Of a stretch of DNA of 64,000 nt, positions 10,501-24,158 are shown piece after piece. How positions within the stretch are numbered: position 1 is the stretch's first letter; each line of letters begins with the position of its first letter. The translations under genes were made by a program, and so were the position numbers. Source of the stretch: Coffea arabica (taxonomy: Eukaryota; Streptophyta; Magnoliopsida; Gentianales; Rubiaceae); the NCBI RefSeq assembly GCF_036785885.1, contig NC_092329.1, positions 9,548,001 to 9,612,000 on the forward strand, written 5' to 3'. The notes under the pieces were generated by a model. That model made no database searches. It was not told where the DNA came from and was given only the letters and a program-made list of their open reading frames with translations.

Positions 10501-13500
10501 GGCAAACTTTTGCTTAGATGAGGCAACAAAAATATAAATCTGAAAATATTCCCCAAATGGAGTAATATCAGAAAATGTACACAGATATAAATAAAAGATA
10601 AGCGAATGACCTGGAGACAAAGAATATTATAATAATTTCACAAGGAATTGAAGAAAGACTCGTGCTAACTTACATTAAATGAGAAAGTTCAGAAGTGCTT
10701 TTATTTGTGACATAAATGAGCTCATTCCAACATACAACACATTAAGATGCAACTCCAGCCCATATGCAGAAAAGAAGAGAGCGTGATTCCCTTTATGGAA
10801 ATATAGATGAAAGACAAATTATTTCGTCGTAAACTCGCTAAATTTCACAGATCAGCAAGTTCAGAGATTTCAGGGATTGAAAGTCTAATCAAAAGTAGTG
10901 CCTTTAGAACAACTAAAACCACATAACCAACATAGCAAATTCATTTCTTTTGGATAAGAATATCTTGTGTTGCAGCATGACCACAAAATAAAACCATCAG
11001 TATGCATCAGCAAGAGATCTCTTAAGTTAAAACCATCACTATGCTTCCACAATTGAAACCACCAGCAAATGGTTGCAGACTGAAATACCTATCTTTATCA
11101 TAGTAGCATAAGGAATCAATCAAACAAACGTAGGAAGTGATAATTACAGCATCTGCACAGGAAAAAGGTACTTCGTTCGGAAGTAATAGTGACTCACTTA
11201 TTACAAGACAAAAATGAAATTTCTGAACAAGAGTCAAGTACAAAAGTATGTAGACAAACACTCAGAAATCAGATTAGAAAGGACGAAGACAAAGAAACAT
11301 GTGAATTGCAGAAGCAATCTCTACTCACCGAGTCAATAATAGCCTGGCAGTATATGGGGCTCATGTAGTACAAGACATCATGGACTGTTGCGCTCAGCAT
11401 CACGCGAAGCTTCCTCACCCCATCTAAGGTAATTCTTTCTACAGCATGTTCACTACTAAGCTTCAGACCTTTCCTCCACTGATGAAATCAAAATACCAAA
11501 AGTATGAAGTGAAATATTGTTTGTATTAGACAAAGAGGACCAGCTTATAATAAAAAAAAGAAGCATATTAATACCTTTCCACCTACGAATGTAGCAAAGA
11601 TGTCTTAAATAAAAAAAAAGAAAAAAAACTACCAAAGAATATGGACATGGAATTGGTGTATTTCACTACACAAGAGACAATATAAATATCCAGTAATAGG
11701 CAGTCAGAGGATACCTAACCTAGTTTAGCAGAGAGAGAGACAGAGAGAGGGAGAGGACATTTGGTAGCAGATTCACCATAGCGAGTTTCAAAAAATCTTT
11801 AACCAGTTAATTATGAGGAACAAAATTCTCCTCCAGTTGCATTAGAAACACATCCAATGGCTAATGATCATTTCATAAGGATATATTTCTAATCAGTGGT
11901 GAAGTTTTCAACTAAATTATGCCCTTCCCACTTGCCCATGATGGAAGAGGCATATGGAAGACAGTGAAGTATAATAAAGCAATAGAATCAATGTCTACAC
12001 TTTTCTATTCACCCTTGATAGTTCTCTAACTAATTCTCAAATTCATAACGATGTCCTCATTATTATTCAGTACTCTATCTCCTCCAACTTCTAAGTTGGA
12101 AATGAAAGAACATGTGGAACCAGAGTTAAGCACAAGAATACCTAAATGGTGGATGATTCAAGAACATGCAACGAAACATAGAGTGTAGTATGCTCCCTAT
12201 ATTGAGATACAGAAAACTGGGATAAGCTTCCTTGACTACTTGAACAGCTACAGTTTCAATACACTTGTGAGGTTAACGAGTCTTTCAGATCATTTTAACA
12301 AGTCCTTTTATATATTAATGCAGAGAATAGATATTTAAACTTTCTCAATTTGCCAATGAAAACACAAATCTAAATTTTATACAAATAAGCTAGTTTTGAC
12401 TTTGAATGAAAAGTCGGTGTTCCAAATTGCCAAACAATGATGTTCCAATCATGCTCCAGTTTCATCCTTGAGGTTTAACAATTTCTAGCAACTTTGGTTA
12501 GCAATGTGTCGTTTTGTACTTCCGCTTCTCCTTTCTTTCTGTCGAAGATATTATCTCCTATGATTATGGGAGATATTATCTTCCATAATTACCTCCCATA
12601 ATTATGGGATTTTATTGCTTATGATCAATCAAGTTTGATTGCTTATGATCAATCAAGTTTGAATAGATAGGATATGAGTTGATTATGTAATCCCTAAAAT
12701 CATGGTTCTATTACCTTAAGTGGTGGCAGAACTATGATAGGGTTGTCCTATATATGCCTACCTTGTAAGCATATTTAGTGTGTGGGAAAATAAAGAAAAG
12801 GAGAGGTTTTTGTTCATTTTTTCCTTTTCTGTTAAAATTTACATGGTATCAGAGCTCCGGCTCTGTACCAATTCCTGCCATGAACTACCGAGCAGCCATG
12901 ACTGGATCGACTGCTCACACAAGAGAAGACTCATCCTCGTCTTCAGTAGTTATCCAAACTACAGATTACTCCGCTTCAAATTCTTCTTCCCTACAAATAA
13001 CCGTTCATAAATTAAATGGTTCCAATTATCTGGAATGGGCTCAATCTGTAAAGCTGGCTCTCGATGGCAGAGGTAAACTCGGCCACCTTACTGGAGAAAT
13101 TCAACAACCAGCTGCTGAAGATCCCAATTTGAAGAGATGGCATTCAGAGAACTCTCTAGTTATCGCTTGGTTGATAAACTCTATGGAACCAGCGATAGGA
13201 AAGCCGCACTTATTTCTGCCCACAGCCAAGGATGTGTGGGACGCTGTCCGGGATATGTATTCCGATATAGAGAATTCGTCTCAAATTTTCAATCTCAAGA
13301 CGAAATTGTGGAAATCAAGACAAGAAGATAGAGATGTTACAACCTATTACAATCAGATGGTAACTTTATGGCAGGAATTGGATCTTTGTTATGAGGATGA
13401 ATGGGACTGCCGTGCAGACAGTGTTCGATACAAGAAACGGGAGGAGAACGACAGAGTCTATGTCTTCTTGGCTGGACTAAATCAAGAACTCGATGAGGTG

Positions 13501-16500
13501 CGAGGTCGTATTTTGGGCAGGAAGCCTCTCCCCTCCATTCGTGAAGTATTTTCTGAAGTCAGAAGAGAAGAATCCAGGCGTAAGATGATGCTGAAGTCAT
13601 CACCAAAGTCCAAGGCAGAGGATGAAGTTGAGACTTCAGCATTGGTTTCTAAGGGGACAGATTTGGACGGGGATAAAAGAAGGAAGCCTTGGTGTGAACA
13701 CTGTAAAAAGTCGTGGCACACAAAGGACACATGCTGGAAATTACATGGGAAACCATCGAATTTCAAGAAGAAAAATGGAGGTGATAGCAAGGTGTTGCAG
13801 ACTGTGAATGAGGATTCTCAAAAGCAACAAACTGACTTTGAGACACCAGCCTTCACAAAGGAACAATTAAGCCAACTGTACAAACTCTTTAAGTCTCCAC
13901 AATTTTCAGTCACTGAGCCAAAAAGCTTCACTCCTTTCTGTTCTTTTGCTAAAAATGGTAAACCTTTTACTACTGCTCTTTCATGTAAAACATCAAATGC
14001 ATCTTGTCCACGGGTTATATGGGTTATTGATTCTGGGGCCACTGACCATATGACTAGTGTGTCACAATTATTTTCTACCTACAGTCCATGTGCAGGCAAT
14101 AAAAGGGTCAAGGTTGCTGACGGATCATTATCCGTCATAGCTGGCATAGGTTCCGTTGTCATCTCTCCTACTCTAACACTTCATAGAGTTCTTCATGTTC
14201 CAAAGTTATGCAATTTGCTGTCCATAAGTAAATTAACTAGGGATCTCATGTGTCGGATTAATTTTTTCCCCTCTTTTTGTGAGTTTCAGGAACTGACCAC
14301 GGGGAGGATGATTGGATGTGCTAGAGAAAATGGGGGACTTTACTTCCTTGAAGATGGATCAGATATGACAACACCAATCAAAAACACATGTTACGGGTCT
14401 GTCTCTATTACTAGTAATAAAGAGAATATGTTATGGCACTTTAGACTAGGACATCCTAGCTTTTATTACATGAAATACTTATTTCCAGATTTGTTTAAGA
14501 ATAAAGATTCATCTTCTTTTCAATGTGAAATCTGCGAATTGGCTAAACATCATCGGTCTACATTTTCTATACATCCTTATCAGCCCTCAAAACCTTTTTT
14601 TCTATTACATACTGATGTTTGGGGTCCCTCTAGAATTTCAACTTCATCTGGAAAAAAATGGTTTGTTACATTCATCGATGATCACACAAGAGTTTGTTGG
14701 GTGTATTTGTTAAGATAGAAATCAGAGGTTGCAAGTGTGTTTCAAAAATTCTACAGCATGGTTTTGACACAATTTCAAGAAAAAGTCAAAATTGTTCGGA
14801 GTGACAATGGAAAAGAATATTTCAATAAAATTTTGGGAAGTTTTTTTCTTGAAAAAGGGATTGTGCATCAAAGCTCCTGCAATGATACCCCACAACAGAA
14901 TGGGGTAGCTGAAAGAAAAAATAAACATCTTTTAGAAGTGGCGAGGGCATTACTTTTTTCAAGAAATGTTCCTAAATATCTATGGGGCGAAGCAATTTTA
15001 ACTGCTACATATCTCATAAACAGAATGCCCTCAAGAACCTTGAATTTCCAAACTCCTCTGAATTTTTTCAAAACCATTTATCCCATGTCTCGATTAACAT
15101 ATGAAGTCTCATTAAAGGTGTTTGGGTGCATATCCTTTGTTCACAATCATGAACAAGGTCGAAGTAAGTTAGACCCTCGAGCAAGAAAATGCATTTTTGT
15201 TGGATATGCACCCACGCAAAAGGGGTATAAATGCTTTGACCCCATTTCGAAAAAAATGTTTGTAACCATGGATGTAACATTTTTTGAAGATAAACCTTTC
15301 TTTGGAGATCCTCTTCAGGGGGGGACTCGGCATGTAGAAGAACTTGTAGAAAATGATGATGTTTTTCGTATTGCAAATCAAATTCCTGATCAAAATTTTG
15401 TTGATAGGAGAATTGATTTTTCTGATTTTTTAGAAGAATCTGCAGCACAATTTCCTCAACAAGAATCTTTTCAAGATAATAATCCTGAAAAAACAAATGA
15501 CACTCTTCAATTTGCCCGTCAAAAGGATTTTGAAAAACGTGAAAAAATTGATCAGGGATTAGAAGAGGATCTCGTCTTTAGTGCCAATAACAGAGTCGAA
15601 TTCTCTTAGTGAAAGAGATGGGAATGTAACTGAAAAAACCTTGAAAACCTATGTCCGGAAAAATCATCGAGGAAAAGATAAAGCTCCCCCTTCTCTTCAC
15701 GACAAGGAATCCGAACCTAGGACAGAATTTAATGTTTTTGAGTCATTAGATAAAGTTTCCTCGGATTCAAAGATTGCTGATTTGGATCTTCCTATTGCAC
15801 TTCGAAAGGGAGTGCGTTCTTGTACCAAACACCCTATGACTAACTATGTCTCTTATGAAAAGTTATCCCCTACCTTCTTGACATTTACTTCACAACTTTC
15901 TTCTGTGGAAATTCCAAAGAATGTACAGGAAGCATTACAAGTTCCAGAGTGGAGAAAGGCTATTGAAGAAGAGATGTATGCTCTTGAGAAGAATCAAACA
16001 TGGGAAGTAACAAATCTGCCACAAGGGAAAAGGACAGTAGGATGTAAATGGGTCTTTACCATCAAGTATAATTCCGATGGGACATTGGAACGGTACAAAG
16101 CTCGATTGGTGGCTAAAGGGTTCACTCAAACCTACGGGATCGATTATCTTGAAACTTTTGCTCCAGTGGCAAAATTAAACACTGTTAGGGTGCTTCTCTC
16201 AATAGCAGTAAACCTTGATTGGCCGCTCCAACAACTTGATGTCAAGAATGCATTTTTAAATGGTGATCTGGAGGAAGAGGTGTACATGGAGTCTCCCCCT
16301 GGATTTGAAGGGAAGTTTCAGTCTAGAGTTTGCAAGCTAAGAAAATCGTTATATGGTCTCAAACAATCTCCTAGGGCCTGGTTTGAAAAATTTACTAGGT
16401 CGGTAAAGAATCAAGGCTATACCCAAGCTCAGAGTGATCACACCATGTTTGTTAAACACTCCAAGGACGGGAAGATAGCAGTACTCATTGTGTACGTGGA

Positions 16501-19500
16501 TGATATCATCCTCACAGGAGATGACTTAATTGAGATGGAACGGCTGAAGAAAAGTCTTGCTTCTAGCTTTGAAATCAAAGATTTGGGAACACTACGATAT
16601 TTCTTAGGGATGGAGGTAGCTCGGTCCAAGAAGGGCATTGTTGTGTCCCAACGCAAGTATGTTTTGGATCTTTTAAAGGAAACAGGGATGAGTGGATGTC
16701 GACCTGCAGACACTCCTATGGATCCGAATCACAAGTTAGCAGATATAAAAGATGGAACACCAGTTGATACTGCTCGATACCAAAAGTTAGTAGGCAAGCT
16801 AATTTACTTGGCTCACACTCGTCCTGATATAGCTTTTTCAGTGAGTGTTGTGAGCCAGTTTATGCATTCTCCATATGAAGAGCACCTTGATGCAGTATAT
16901 CGAATTCTGAGGTACTTAAAAAGTACTCCAGGAAAGGGATTGTTCTTTAAAAGAGGAGATCGAAAGACCATTGAAGCTTATACAGATGCTGATTGGGCAG
17001 GATCAGTCATTGATAGAAGATCAACCTCGGGATATTGTACCTTTGTATGGGGCAATTTGGTTACTTGGAGAAGTAAGAAACAAAGTGTTGTAGCTCGTAG
17101 TAGTGCAGAGGCAGAGTACCGAGCTATGGCTCATGGTGTGTGTGAGATGTTATGGCTGAAGAGAGTTTTAGAGGAGCTGAAAAGACCTATTGAACTTCCA
17201 ATGAGGCTCTATTGTGATAACCAGGCGGCAATTAGTATAGCTCATAATCCTGTGCAACATGATAGAACCAAACATATTGAGATTGACCGCCACTTCATAA
17301 AAGAGAAACTTGAAGGAGGAATTATCTGCATGCCATTCGTTCCATCAGCTCAGCAAATAGCTGACATTCTCACCAAAGGACTCCTCAGACCAAATTTTGA
17401 ACTTCTTACAAGCAAGTTGGACATGATAAATATATACGCACCAACTTGAGGGGGGGTGTCGAAGATATTATCTCCTATGATTATGGGAGATATTATCTTC
17501 CATAATTACCTCCCATAATTATGGGATTTTATTGCTTATGATCAATCAAGTTTGATTGCTTATGATCAATCAAGTTTGAATAGATAGGATATGAGTTGAT
17601 TATGTAATCCCTAAAATCATGGTTCTATTACCTTAAGTGGTGGCAGAACTATGATAGGGTTGTCCTATATATGCCTACCTTGTAAGCATATTTAGTGTGT
17701 GGGAAAATAAAGAAAAGGAGAGGTTTTTGTTCATTTTTTCCTTTTCTGTTAAAATTTACACTTTCCTTGCTAAACAAGGTAATGCACCTGCATGTGCTTT
17801 CTATCCTCATTCCATTCCAATAATAATGCCAACCAGCACAAAGCTTAAATATAGCTGAGACAAAATTTGACATACAAAAACCTATGCATCACTTAGCATC
17901 CAAATGTGGATTGAACAAATACGCACAAGATTTATTTATTTTTCCACCCATTCAACATCCTCTATGTTTTAGTCAAAAGCACTGTCATACCCCAGACATA
18001 ATACTGGCTTAAAGATTTAGAAACTGACAACAGGTATCTTGGGAGGAAAACATCTAGTCACTGTATTATGAGTGACCAACTAGTATTTATAGGAGTACAA
18101 ACCTAACAAACTATTTACAAGAATACCCTTACTAATTTATTATCTACAAGAATACTTATATTCTCTTGACAGAAACAATACAGCGAGTAAGTTGCTCTTA
18201 TCATTTCCTCATTCTCTTCATAAGTAAGCAGATTTATTGGAGCAACTGCAGTTTACTTCAATTTATGTTATCTGGTTGTACAAGCAGCATCTGACTAAAT
18301 TATTTCTAAATCCAGATACGGCTTCATAGAAACCTTCAGATACAGGTTCCTGTCACCAAAACAAATAGAACAGTCTTCCCCCTTGGACGACTTAACTATG
18401 CCACTAAAACCCCACCTGAACAAACTCTATTATCTTTCAACGAAACCAAAAATCAGTACAAAAAAATTTTGTTCTTCAATGTCCAGCTTATAACCTTCAC
18501 TTCTAATGTTAAGTTAGACTCCTCTCCAGAATAAGGACCAACCCACCAGAGGATAGCAACCTTATAAACATACAATCCTATAATTTTTTTGCCTCAACCG
18601 AAGCACTATTTAAATCACCAATATTGCAAAGAGCTATGTAGAATGTTCCCAAGATACCTAATAAAGAAATATATAGCTCAGTAGATATAGATTATATCGA
18701 ACAATGTTCTGACATCCTTCCAATTAATCAAATAAATGCATGAATAATTAGACAAAAAGTGAAAAGCAAAATATCAAGTCTACCTGACATGGGATGAAGA
18801 GAACTCTTTGAGTGCCAAGTTGATATGAACTTAAATGTCGTTCAGCAAGGCTTGCAGTGACTTCACGAAAATCTATAACATCATCAACTAAATTAGACTT
18901 TTCCAACCTTTGCCCGATACCATGAACCATGAATAGTAGATGCCGAACAGGAACCTACAGCAGGAGTAATAAATTATATTGCTTGCATTAGAAGTAACCA
19001 GCATATCTGGTGGTAGTTGTTCTTGATCACTGAAAGTGACCATACTGCAAAGAGAAATTACAACAGAGAAATTTGTACGGCATTTAGTTGGGAAAAAGAG
19101 AACAATTATCAACCAAAAAAAAAAACAAAAAGACTATAAACACTTAACGCCAGCTTCAGCTCCTAATGCTTTTCAGCACCATCACGATTCAATTACAAGT
19201 ATGTGTACTCTTCTCATGTTGAGAAATGTCTCCAGTAGGAGCCAAGGCAGCTCCAACAGCAGTAACGCAGCAACATTTAAAACCAATTGCCATGCAAAAT
19301 TTTATACAACTGACCAAGAAATATAAACAAAGGTCATACAGAGAGTCTAAAACTGTCCACCTTCACAGCCAGCAAGAGATTGTGGCTTAAATAAGAGTTG
19401 CAAAACATTATCATTGCCAACTTTGCATCTATCAAGGCTTCATTAACCCTGAAAGTACATTCAAAAGTAAACCCAGACTATTATTTTCCTAAGAAGTTAG

Positions 19501-22500
19501 AGCAATCCCTACAAAATTCAAGATGGCCTGGCACAGCTGAAAGTATATTCCCTATTTAAAGTCTATCACCATTTGACTATTTCATAGCATACAAATGCCA
19601 GATGAAGACTTTGGTGAAAAATCCTTATTTGTGTTTCCAAAATTATTCCTGAACAAGTCCAAGTAATAACCCACTCTCTTCCTTTTTAAACACCTACTCA
19701 CTGATGTAGAGAAACCATTTTCCAGTTGACCACCCACTCACCTTCTCATTTGCTTTTTATCTGCCACAGATACAACTACGCATAAGCTGGAAGATCATGA
19801 GATCAAATTTGCTTCTTGTTCGACACTATATCAACAAATATCTGTGACCTCGTAAAAAATATCATGCAGAATACAGCAAATCATAAGCTTAATCTTTAAC
19901 GATTATTTCCATAAAGAATAATTTCACAATCTGATTGTCACACAGGCTCACAAAATCAATTTGAAATCACACCAGTGAAGAAGCATAAGTCTATCATAGT
20001 TACCGAGCCCAAATTATGACGACTAAGTCATATGAGGTTTAAAGTATACAGAGACCTGACCGCAGCAGTAGATATGATTATCTCAATTAATTTGGTCGTT
20101 CTTCAGTTTAAGCAGCCAAGGCCTATGTTAATCAATTGAGGATTATGAGGCATGGCAATCACTATGATTTTCAACGTCACCAAAAAATTATGCACAGTTG
20201 TCCCAAAATTGTAGACAGTTAAGAATTCTAAGCCCTAGGAGCCTTACTGGAAAATCTCTTGTTTCTTCTTTTTAAGGGAGAGGGATGAGTCTTCCCAATT
20301 GCAGAAGGCAAAAGGATTTTGTGTTTCATAGTTGTTTCCTCATGGCTTGATATAAGGTATATAACACAAGCAGCATAGCAAGGAAAGAAAGGAAAGGATC
20401 AGTTAAAGTCCTACAAGAAAATGATGAGTGGGAACGTGATTAAGCAAATACATAGCACACCACCTTAATTCAAATAGAAGCACTAAAGTTCCAAATTTAC
20501 TAAAACACACTAAATAGATACTATAGATACCTTTAAGATAACTTTTTCATTCTTGTATAGACTATTAAAACTTTATCATCTTATGCAAGAAACACAAGCA
20601 CAAAAAGGCATACAGACACGCAGACATACACTTTGCAAGAGTGAATATATGTGGAGATGAACAACTCTTATCAACACATAACAACGGCAAAAAACTCATT
20701 CGTTTAATTTCCATCATCTTACACATGAAACACAAGTAGGGGGAAAAAAAAAGACAGATCCGTACCGTAGAAGTAAGAATATGAGTAGATATACATAAAC
20801 GATTGGCACAACAAAATGCATCATATTTGGAAACAATTTTGCTTTGGATATTACCGTATAACTTCAACATGGCCATTAACAACATAAAAAGTACCGCCAC
20901 TGGTTAAAGTACAAAAAGTAGGCAGACATACCTGTGAACAATAATCATCCATTTCCTCCTCCTTCTGCTGACGTAATTCATCCTTATAGAGCAAGAGTCT
21001 TATATTATTAAGAGATTGCAGTAAACTACTTCAGCAAATGCAATACAACAGACCACACATATCATCCAGAAAAGTGTGAAGATATAGGAATTAACCCTTT
21101 TTCTTGAAAAGATTAAAAAAAACAAGGAAGCCCCAAGAAAAAATCATTCAAAGTTATAAGACAAGCAACATACCTGGGTAGGTTTTGAAGACAGAGCTGG
21201 CACATAACCACGCCTCAACTTTATACTATTCGCTCCTAGAGTAATAACAGTTGAAAGTCCAGATGCATCAGCATTAAGCCAAGCTTCCCATGAATCGTCT
21301 TCCCCAGTGAAAAGTGCATGGAGTCCCTAAACCCAGAATGCAACATTTACAGAAATCATAAAATCAATATTGTTAAAATGGTGAAGAATCTAAATATGCA
21401 AAACTCTGACTTACTGGGTTAGAACCCTGTAAATCAACTCGAGCTGCAAACAATCCTGATGGTTGAAATGTTCTTCGATGCCAAACCTGAGGATAATTAT
21501 TTATTAGTCCTTCAATTAAGGATAGATGATTTAACAAATGAAGCCCAAACGAAGAGATAATGCACAAATCAGGCGGAAAATTACCAACTATTGGGTTTAA
21601 ATGATAAAGTTCATTGATTAGCACCTACTAACAAAAAAGGAATACATAAGAAAGGACTCTAGTAGGGGTCCAAAGCTTCAACAGAGAACTGAAGCTTCTC
21701 ATAAAAGAAATATCACTCCTTAACAATACTAGACAAAGGGGAGGGAGGGGGAATGAGCCCATTTTTAATGAAAAAAAACAATCCACTACCACCATTTAGT
21801 AATAGTATGCATTGGCACAACAAAAGAATCACAAAGTTATAAAGATATTTCCAATTACACTCAATAGAAACAGATATAAATCAAAAACACCAATGTTAGC
21901 ATCCTATACCTTGCTACGATAGGCAAACTCCAATTGCTCGGCAACATCCTCGCGTAATGGAAGCCAATCAAGACCACCTTTACGAGCAAACCAGTGACCT
22001 CTAAGCACGCGGTGGTTTTCTCCACTCCAGTAGACAGGAAAACAGTGCCTCTTTACCAAATCTACCTGCATAAATAATATCATTCAGCTCAGAAAAATGA
22101 ACTGCATTTCAGTTGAAACAAATTCCGTAACTACAGGCACGTCACAATGGAAACGCTTTTGTGGATTGACCTACTGAAAATCTCAGAGAGGATAATAATA
22201 TCATAGTACCTCATACAAACCACCCTTTACAGGAACACCAACTCTCTCTTCTTCAGTCTCTAAAGAAGATTCTTTTAGCTGTTGGCTCAGTGTAGAATAG
22301 CTTCCAGGCTGCCCTCTTGGACCTACACTGCATTCTGCGTACTCTTTCCACCAAATAGAAAGCAATTCTTCCTCTCTCTGAAAAGACAAGTAAATTAATG
22401 CTTAAGATCTTCGCTTGAAGAGTGTTCAGAGTAGCAAGTGATCCAGCAAACTGTCTTCCTATTTACTTGACAGCCACCGACACATGCATAGATGTACAAG

Positions 22501-24158
22501 TGTGTATCCCTAGGCAAACACTTGTAATCATAATTTACTCAAACAAATGCTCACTGTTGAATAGACACTTTCTTAGTCAAATGAAGTCTTTCTTGAATCA
22601 ACAGACAATGAAACATGCACGAATTCAATTCTAGCAAATTGATAAAGATTCATAATAAAACCTGCAAGAAAGATGCCTCTATTGCAAGAGAATCCCTCAT
22701 ACCAAATCGAAAATAGTCACCCTTTCCAACTATCTCTGAGCGAGGGACTGATGCAGCTAGCTCTGAAAAAACAGAAGGGCAAGGAAAACTTAAGCTAGGT
22801 AATTAGTTTCACATACCAATACCAGTGATATGATAAAAAAATCCATTCACATACTAGGATTTATTCATACTAACGTATATTAATTATTATTAGTCAAGTG
22901 CTTCAGTCAGTTCTTTTCACATTTCTGACATCCTAAAATGACCAGAAAAGAGGTTAGTTCTAACTAGCTTCATTGTTTCAACATCAGTTTCTTCACATTC
23001 TAACACTCAGTCAGTTACTCAAGTAATGTTACTCCTATAATCACTGTTCTTTATTTTGATAAGTCACAGCTGCAATTATAGACCACCAAGCCTTTACTGT
23101 TTCTGACAAGGAATATGCATGAGCACAGGTGGCTAAAAATCTCCATTAGTCTTACTATAGTTACAACAATAGACTAATAAGCCTCTAGTGCTCACATACA
23201 TTTCAACTACACTAGCTTTCCGTCCATCTTCCATATCACTTATGGGTAGATCTTGTCAAAAGTATTTATTTTTCATTTCCTGCAAAAAAAAGAAACTCCA
23301 AAATATTCTTCTCGCTCATCAATCACCCACATGATTTAATCCAAGAAAGCCACTTACCCTGAATAAACATAAGCTGATTAGCCATTTCATGAATTTTAAT
23401 TCTTCATCATGTACCATTACTTCAAGAAAACATCAATCTGGCATTCACGTCATGTTGTGATCCTTTTCTTTTCTTTCTTTTTCCTTCATTTACTACCTCA
23501 ATTCCCTAGTCTAAGTTAAAGGGGGAGCTGGGATGCTGCTATCGGAAGAGACGATAATCAAGTTGAACAGCAGATATTGCTGGGAAAGTAGCATTAACCA
23601 GTTGAACTAACTCGTGCTTTTCAATGCTAATATTCATTATTTAGATACCGAGGTATACGCAAACAACATTAGCTTATCTGCATAAATTGATACCAAAAGC
23701 TAGAATGCAAATAGATTTTGCCTGAATATAACCGCAACTACAATAATTAGCTCCCATTGTACAGCGATTTTTCTGGAAAATAATTTCTTAAACACGATTA
23801 TCAACTACAATTTATCACAAATAAACATTAATTCTACGTTATACTATTCAAAAAATTTTCAATTAACCGCCATACAATCAGAGCGTATGTTTCATTTTTC
23901 TTGTCCAGAGAACTGACCATTTTCAGCCAAATGAGTCTTGCAAAAGTACCAACGAACATCACCCCCATCTGATGGACTAGTTGTCTGAGCAAGATACTTG
24001 TGCCTGCCCTCAAACTGCTCAATCTCATGAGCCAACCTCCTTATATTGGATGGCGTATTCTTCAACATATCAGGTGAAGAAGCTTCCTCAGCTGCATTAT
24101 CATTTCTTGAACCCGAAACCGATGCCATTGCCTCTCTCAGACCCTTCTCAGAACCCAT
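4597..24158 (-). CDS. SGR2: SGR2, DDHD-domain phospholipase A1-like protein
   Basis: This is the homologue of Arabidopsis SHOOT GRAVITROPISM 2, a PA-preferring phospholipase A1-like protein of vacuolar and endomembranes needed for shoot gravitropism (family knowledge). I resolved 22 coding exons in transcript order: 24158-23918, 22762-22662, 22377-22210, 22065-21910, 21486-21415, 21326-21174, 20982-20932, 18954-18784, 11478-11329, 10279-10214, 10125-9853, 9773-9567, 9486-9435, 9350-9229, 8253-8181, 7298-7196, 7110-7017, 6938-6876, 5865-5817, 5700-5597, 5364-5318, 4825-4597. All are bounded by GT/AG with consistent phases and give about 914 aa (Arabidopsis about 930). The lipase motif GHSLGS is at residues 448-453 with nucleophile Ser450. 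The DDHD region is about residues 648-870. The exon 11/12 junction is the weakest call. ATGs at 24215 and 24128 are alternative starts; 24158 fits the family best. Intron 8 carries a copia element. Confidence 0.93.
9774..9852 (-). other. Inferred 79-bp SGR2 intron 11, or frame break
   Basis: The frame of exon 11 stays open through this stretch and runs past its left edge, but exon 12 is in another frame. Splicing a donor GTAGAT (9852 downward) to an acceptor ending CTGACAG at 9774 restores the frame in phase 0. The alternative GTATCC...TTGCAG splice would need a 13-bp intron, which plants do not splice. The stretch lies in the variable, acidic linker after the lipase motif, where homologues differ, so conservation does not decide it. 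Confidence 0.5.
12535..12539 (+). repeat. Left target-site duplication of the copia element
   Basis: CTTTC lies immediately before the TG of the left LTR and matches 17761-17765. A 5-bp duplication is typical of LTR-retrotransposon integrase. Confidence 0.93.
12540..12843 (+). repeat. Left LTR of copia element
   Basis: This LTR is 304 bp, starts TG and ends CA, and matches 17457-17760 at every position I compared. It contains a 24-bp tandem duplication (12614-12637 and 12638-12661), inverted CATAATTATGGG-type motifs and a TATATA box near 12750. The tail TTTCTGTTAAAATTTACA abuts the primer-binding site. Confidence 0.96.
12844..12855 (+). other. Primer-binding site (initiator tRNA-Met type)
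   Basis: TGGTATCAGAGC directly follows the left LTR. It is complementary to the 3' end of plant initiator methionine tRNA, the standard copia minus-strand primer. Confidence 0.93.
12880..17449 (+). pseudogene. Copia gag-pol polyprotein, broken by one stop and one frameshift
   Basis: The first ATG after the primer site is at 12880. In order it carries a gag UBN2-type domain (about 13010-13400), a CCHC knuckle (CEHC...HTKDTC, about 13690-13730), protease DSGATDH (about 14029) and an integrase HHCC finger and DDE core. RT follows with YVDDIILTGDD (about 16492-16524), then RNase H with TDADWAG (about 16981). An in-frame TAG at 14716-14718 lies between the first and second integrase aspartates. 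The frame then moves by one base within about 15575-15609, between integrase and RT. The codon before TAG and the next codons do not form a known readthrough signal. The rest is open to the TGA at 17447-17449. This copy should not make a full polyprotein. Confidence 0.93.
17448..17456 (+). other. Polypurine tract of copia element
   Basis: GAGGGGGGG abuts the TG of the right LTR and overlaps the pol stop codon. Confidence 0.88.
17457..17760 (+). repeat. Right LTR of copia element
   Basis: This 304-bp LTR has the same sequence as 12540-12843 by direct reading, ends in ACA and is followed by CTTTC. Confidence 0.96.
17761..17765 (+). repeat. Right target-site duplication of the copia element
   Basis: CTTTC repeats 12535-12539 exactly. 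Confidence 0.93.

Larger units (their letters stand above)
12540..17760 (+). mobile_element. Complete Ty1/copia retrotransposon in SGR2 intron
   Basis: This 5221-bp element lies antisense to the host gene. It has two 304-bp LTRs (TGTC...TTACA), a 5-bp CTTTC target duplication, a TGGTATCAGAGC primer site and a polypurine tract. Gag, protease, integrase, RT and RNase H come in copia order, with integrase before RT. The LTRs appear identical base for base, so insertion is recent. The polyprotein frame is broken twice. Confidence 0.97.
11479..18783 (-). other. SGR2 intron 8, expanded to 7.3 kb by a copia insertion
   Basis: The exons on either side (18954-18784 and 11478-11329) join in phase 0 and continue the protein without loss. 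Removing the copia element and one target duplication leaves an intron of about 2.1 kb. The remaining sequence shows nothing coding. Confidence 0.85.

Noticed and set aside
14716..14718. Programmed readthrough of the TAG in the copia pol
   Set aside because: Context (AGA TAG AAA) does not match known readthrough signals, copia elements use a single frame, and a second lesion (frameshift) follows.
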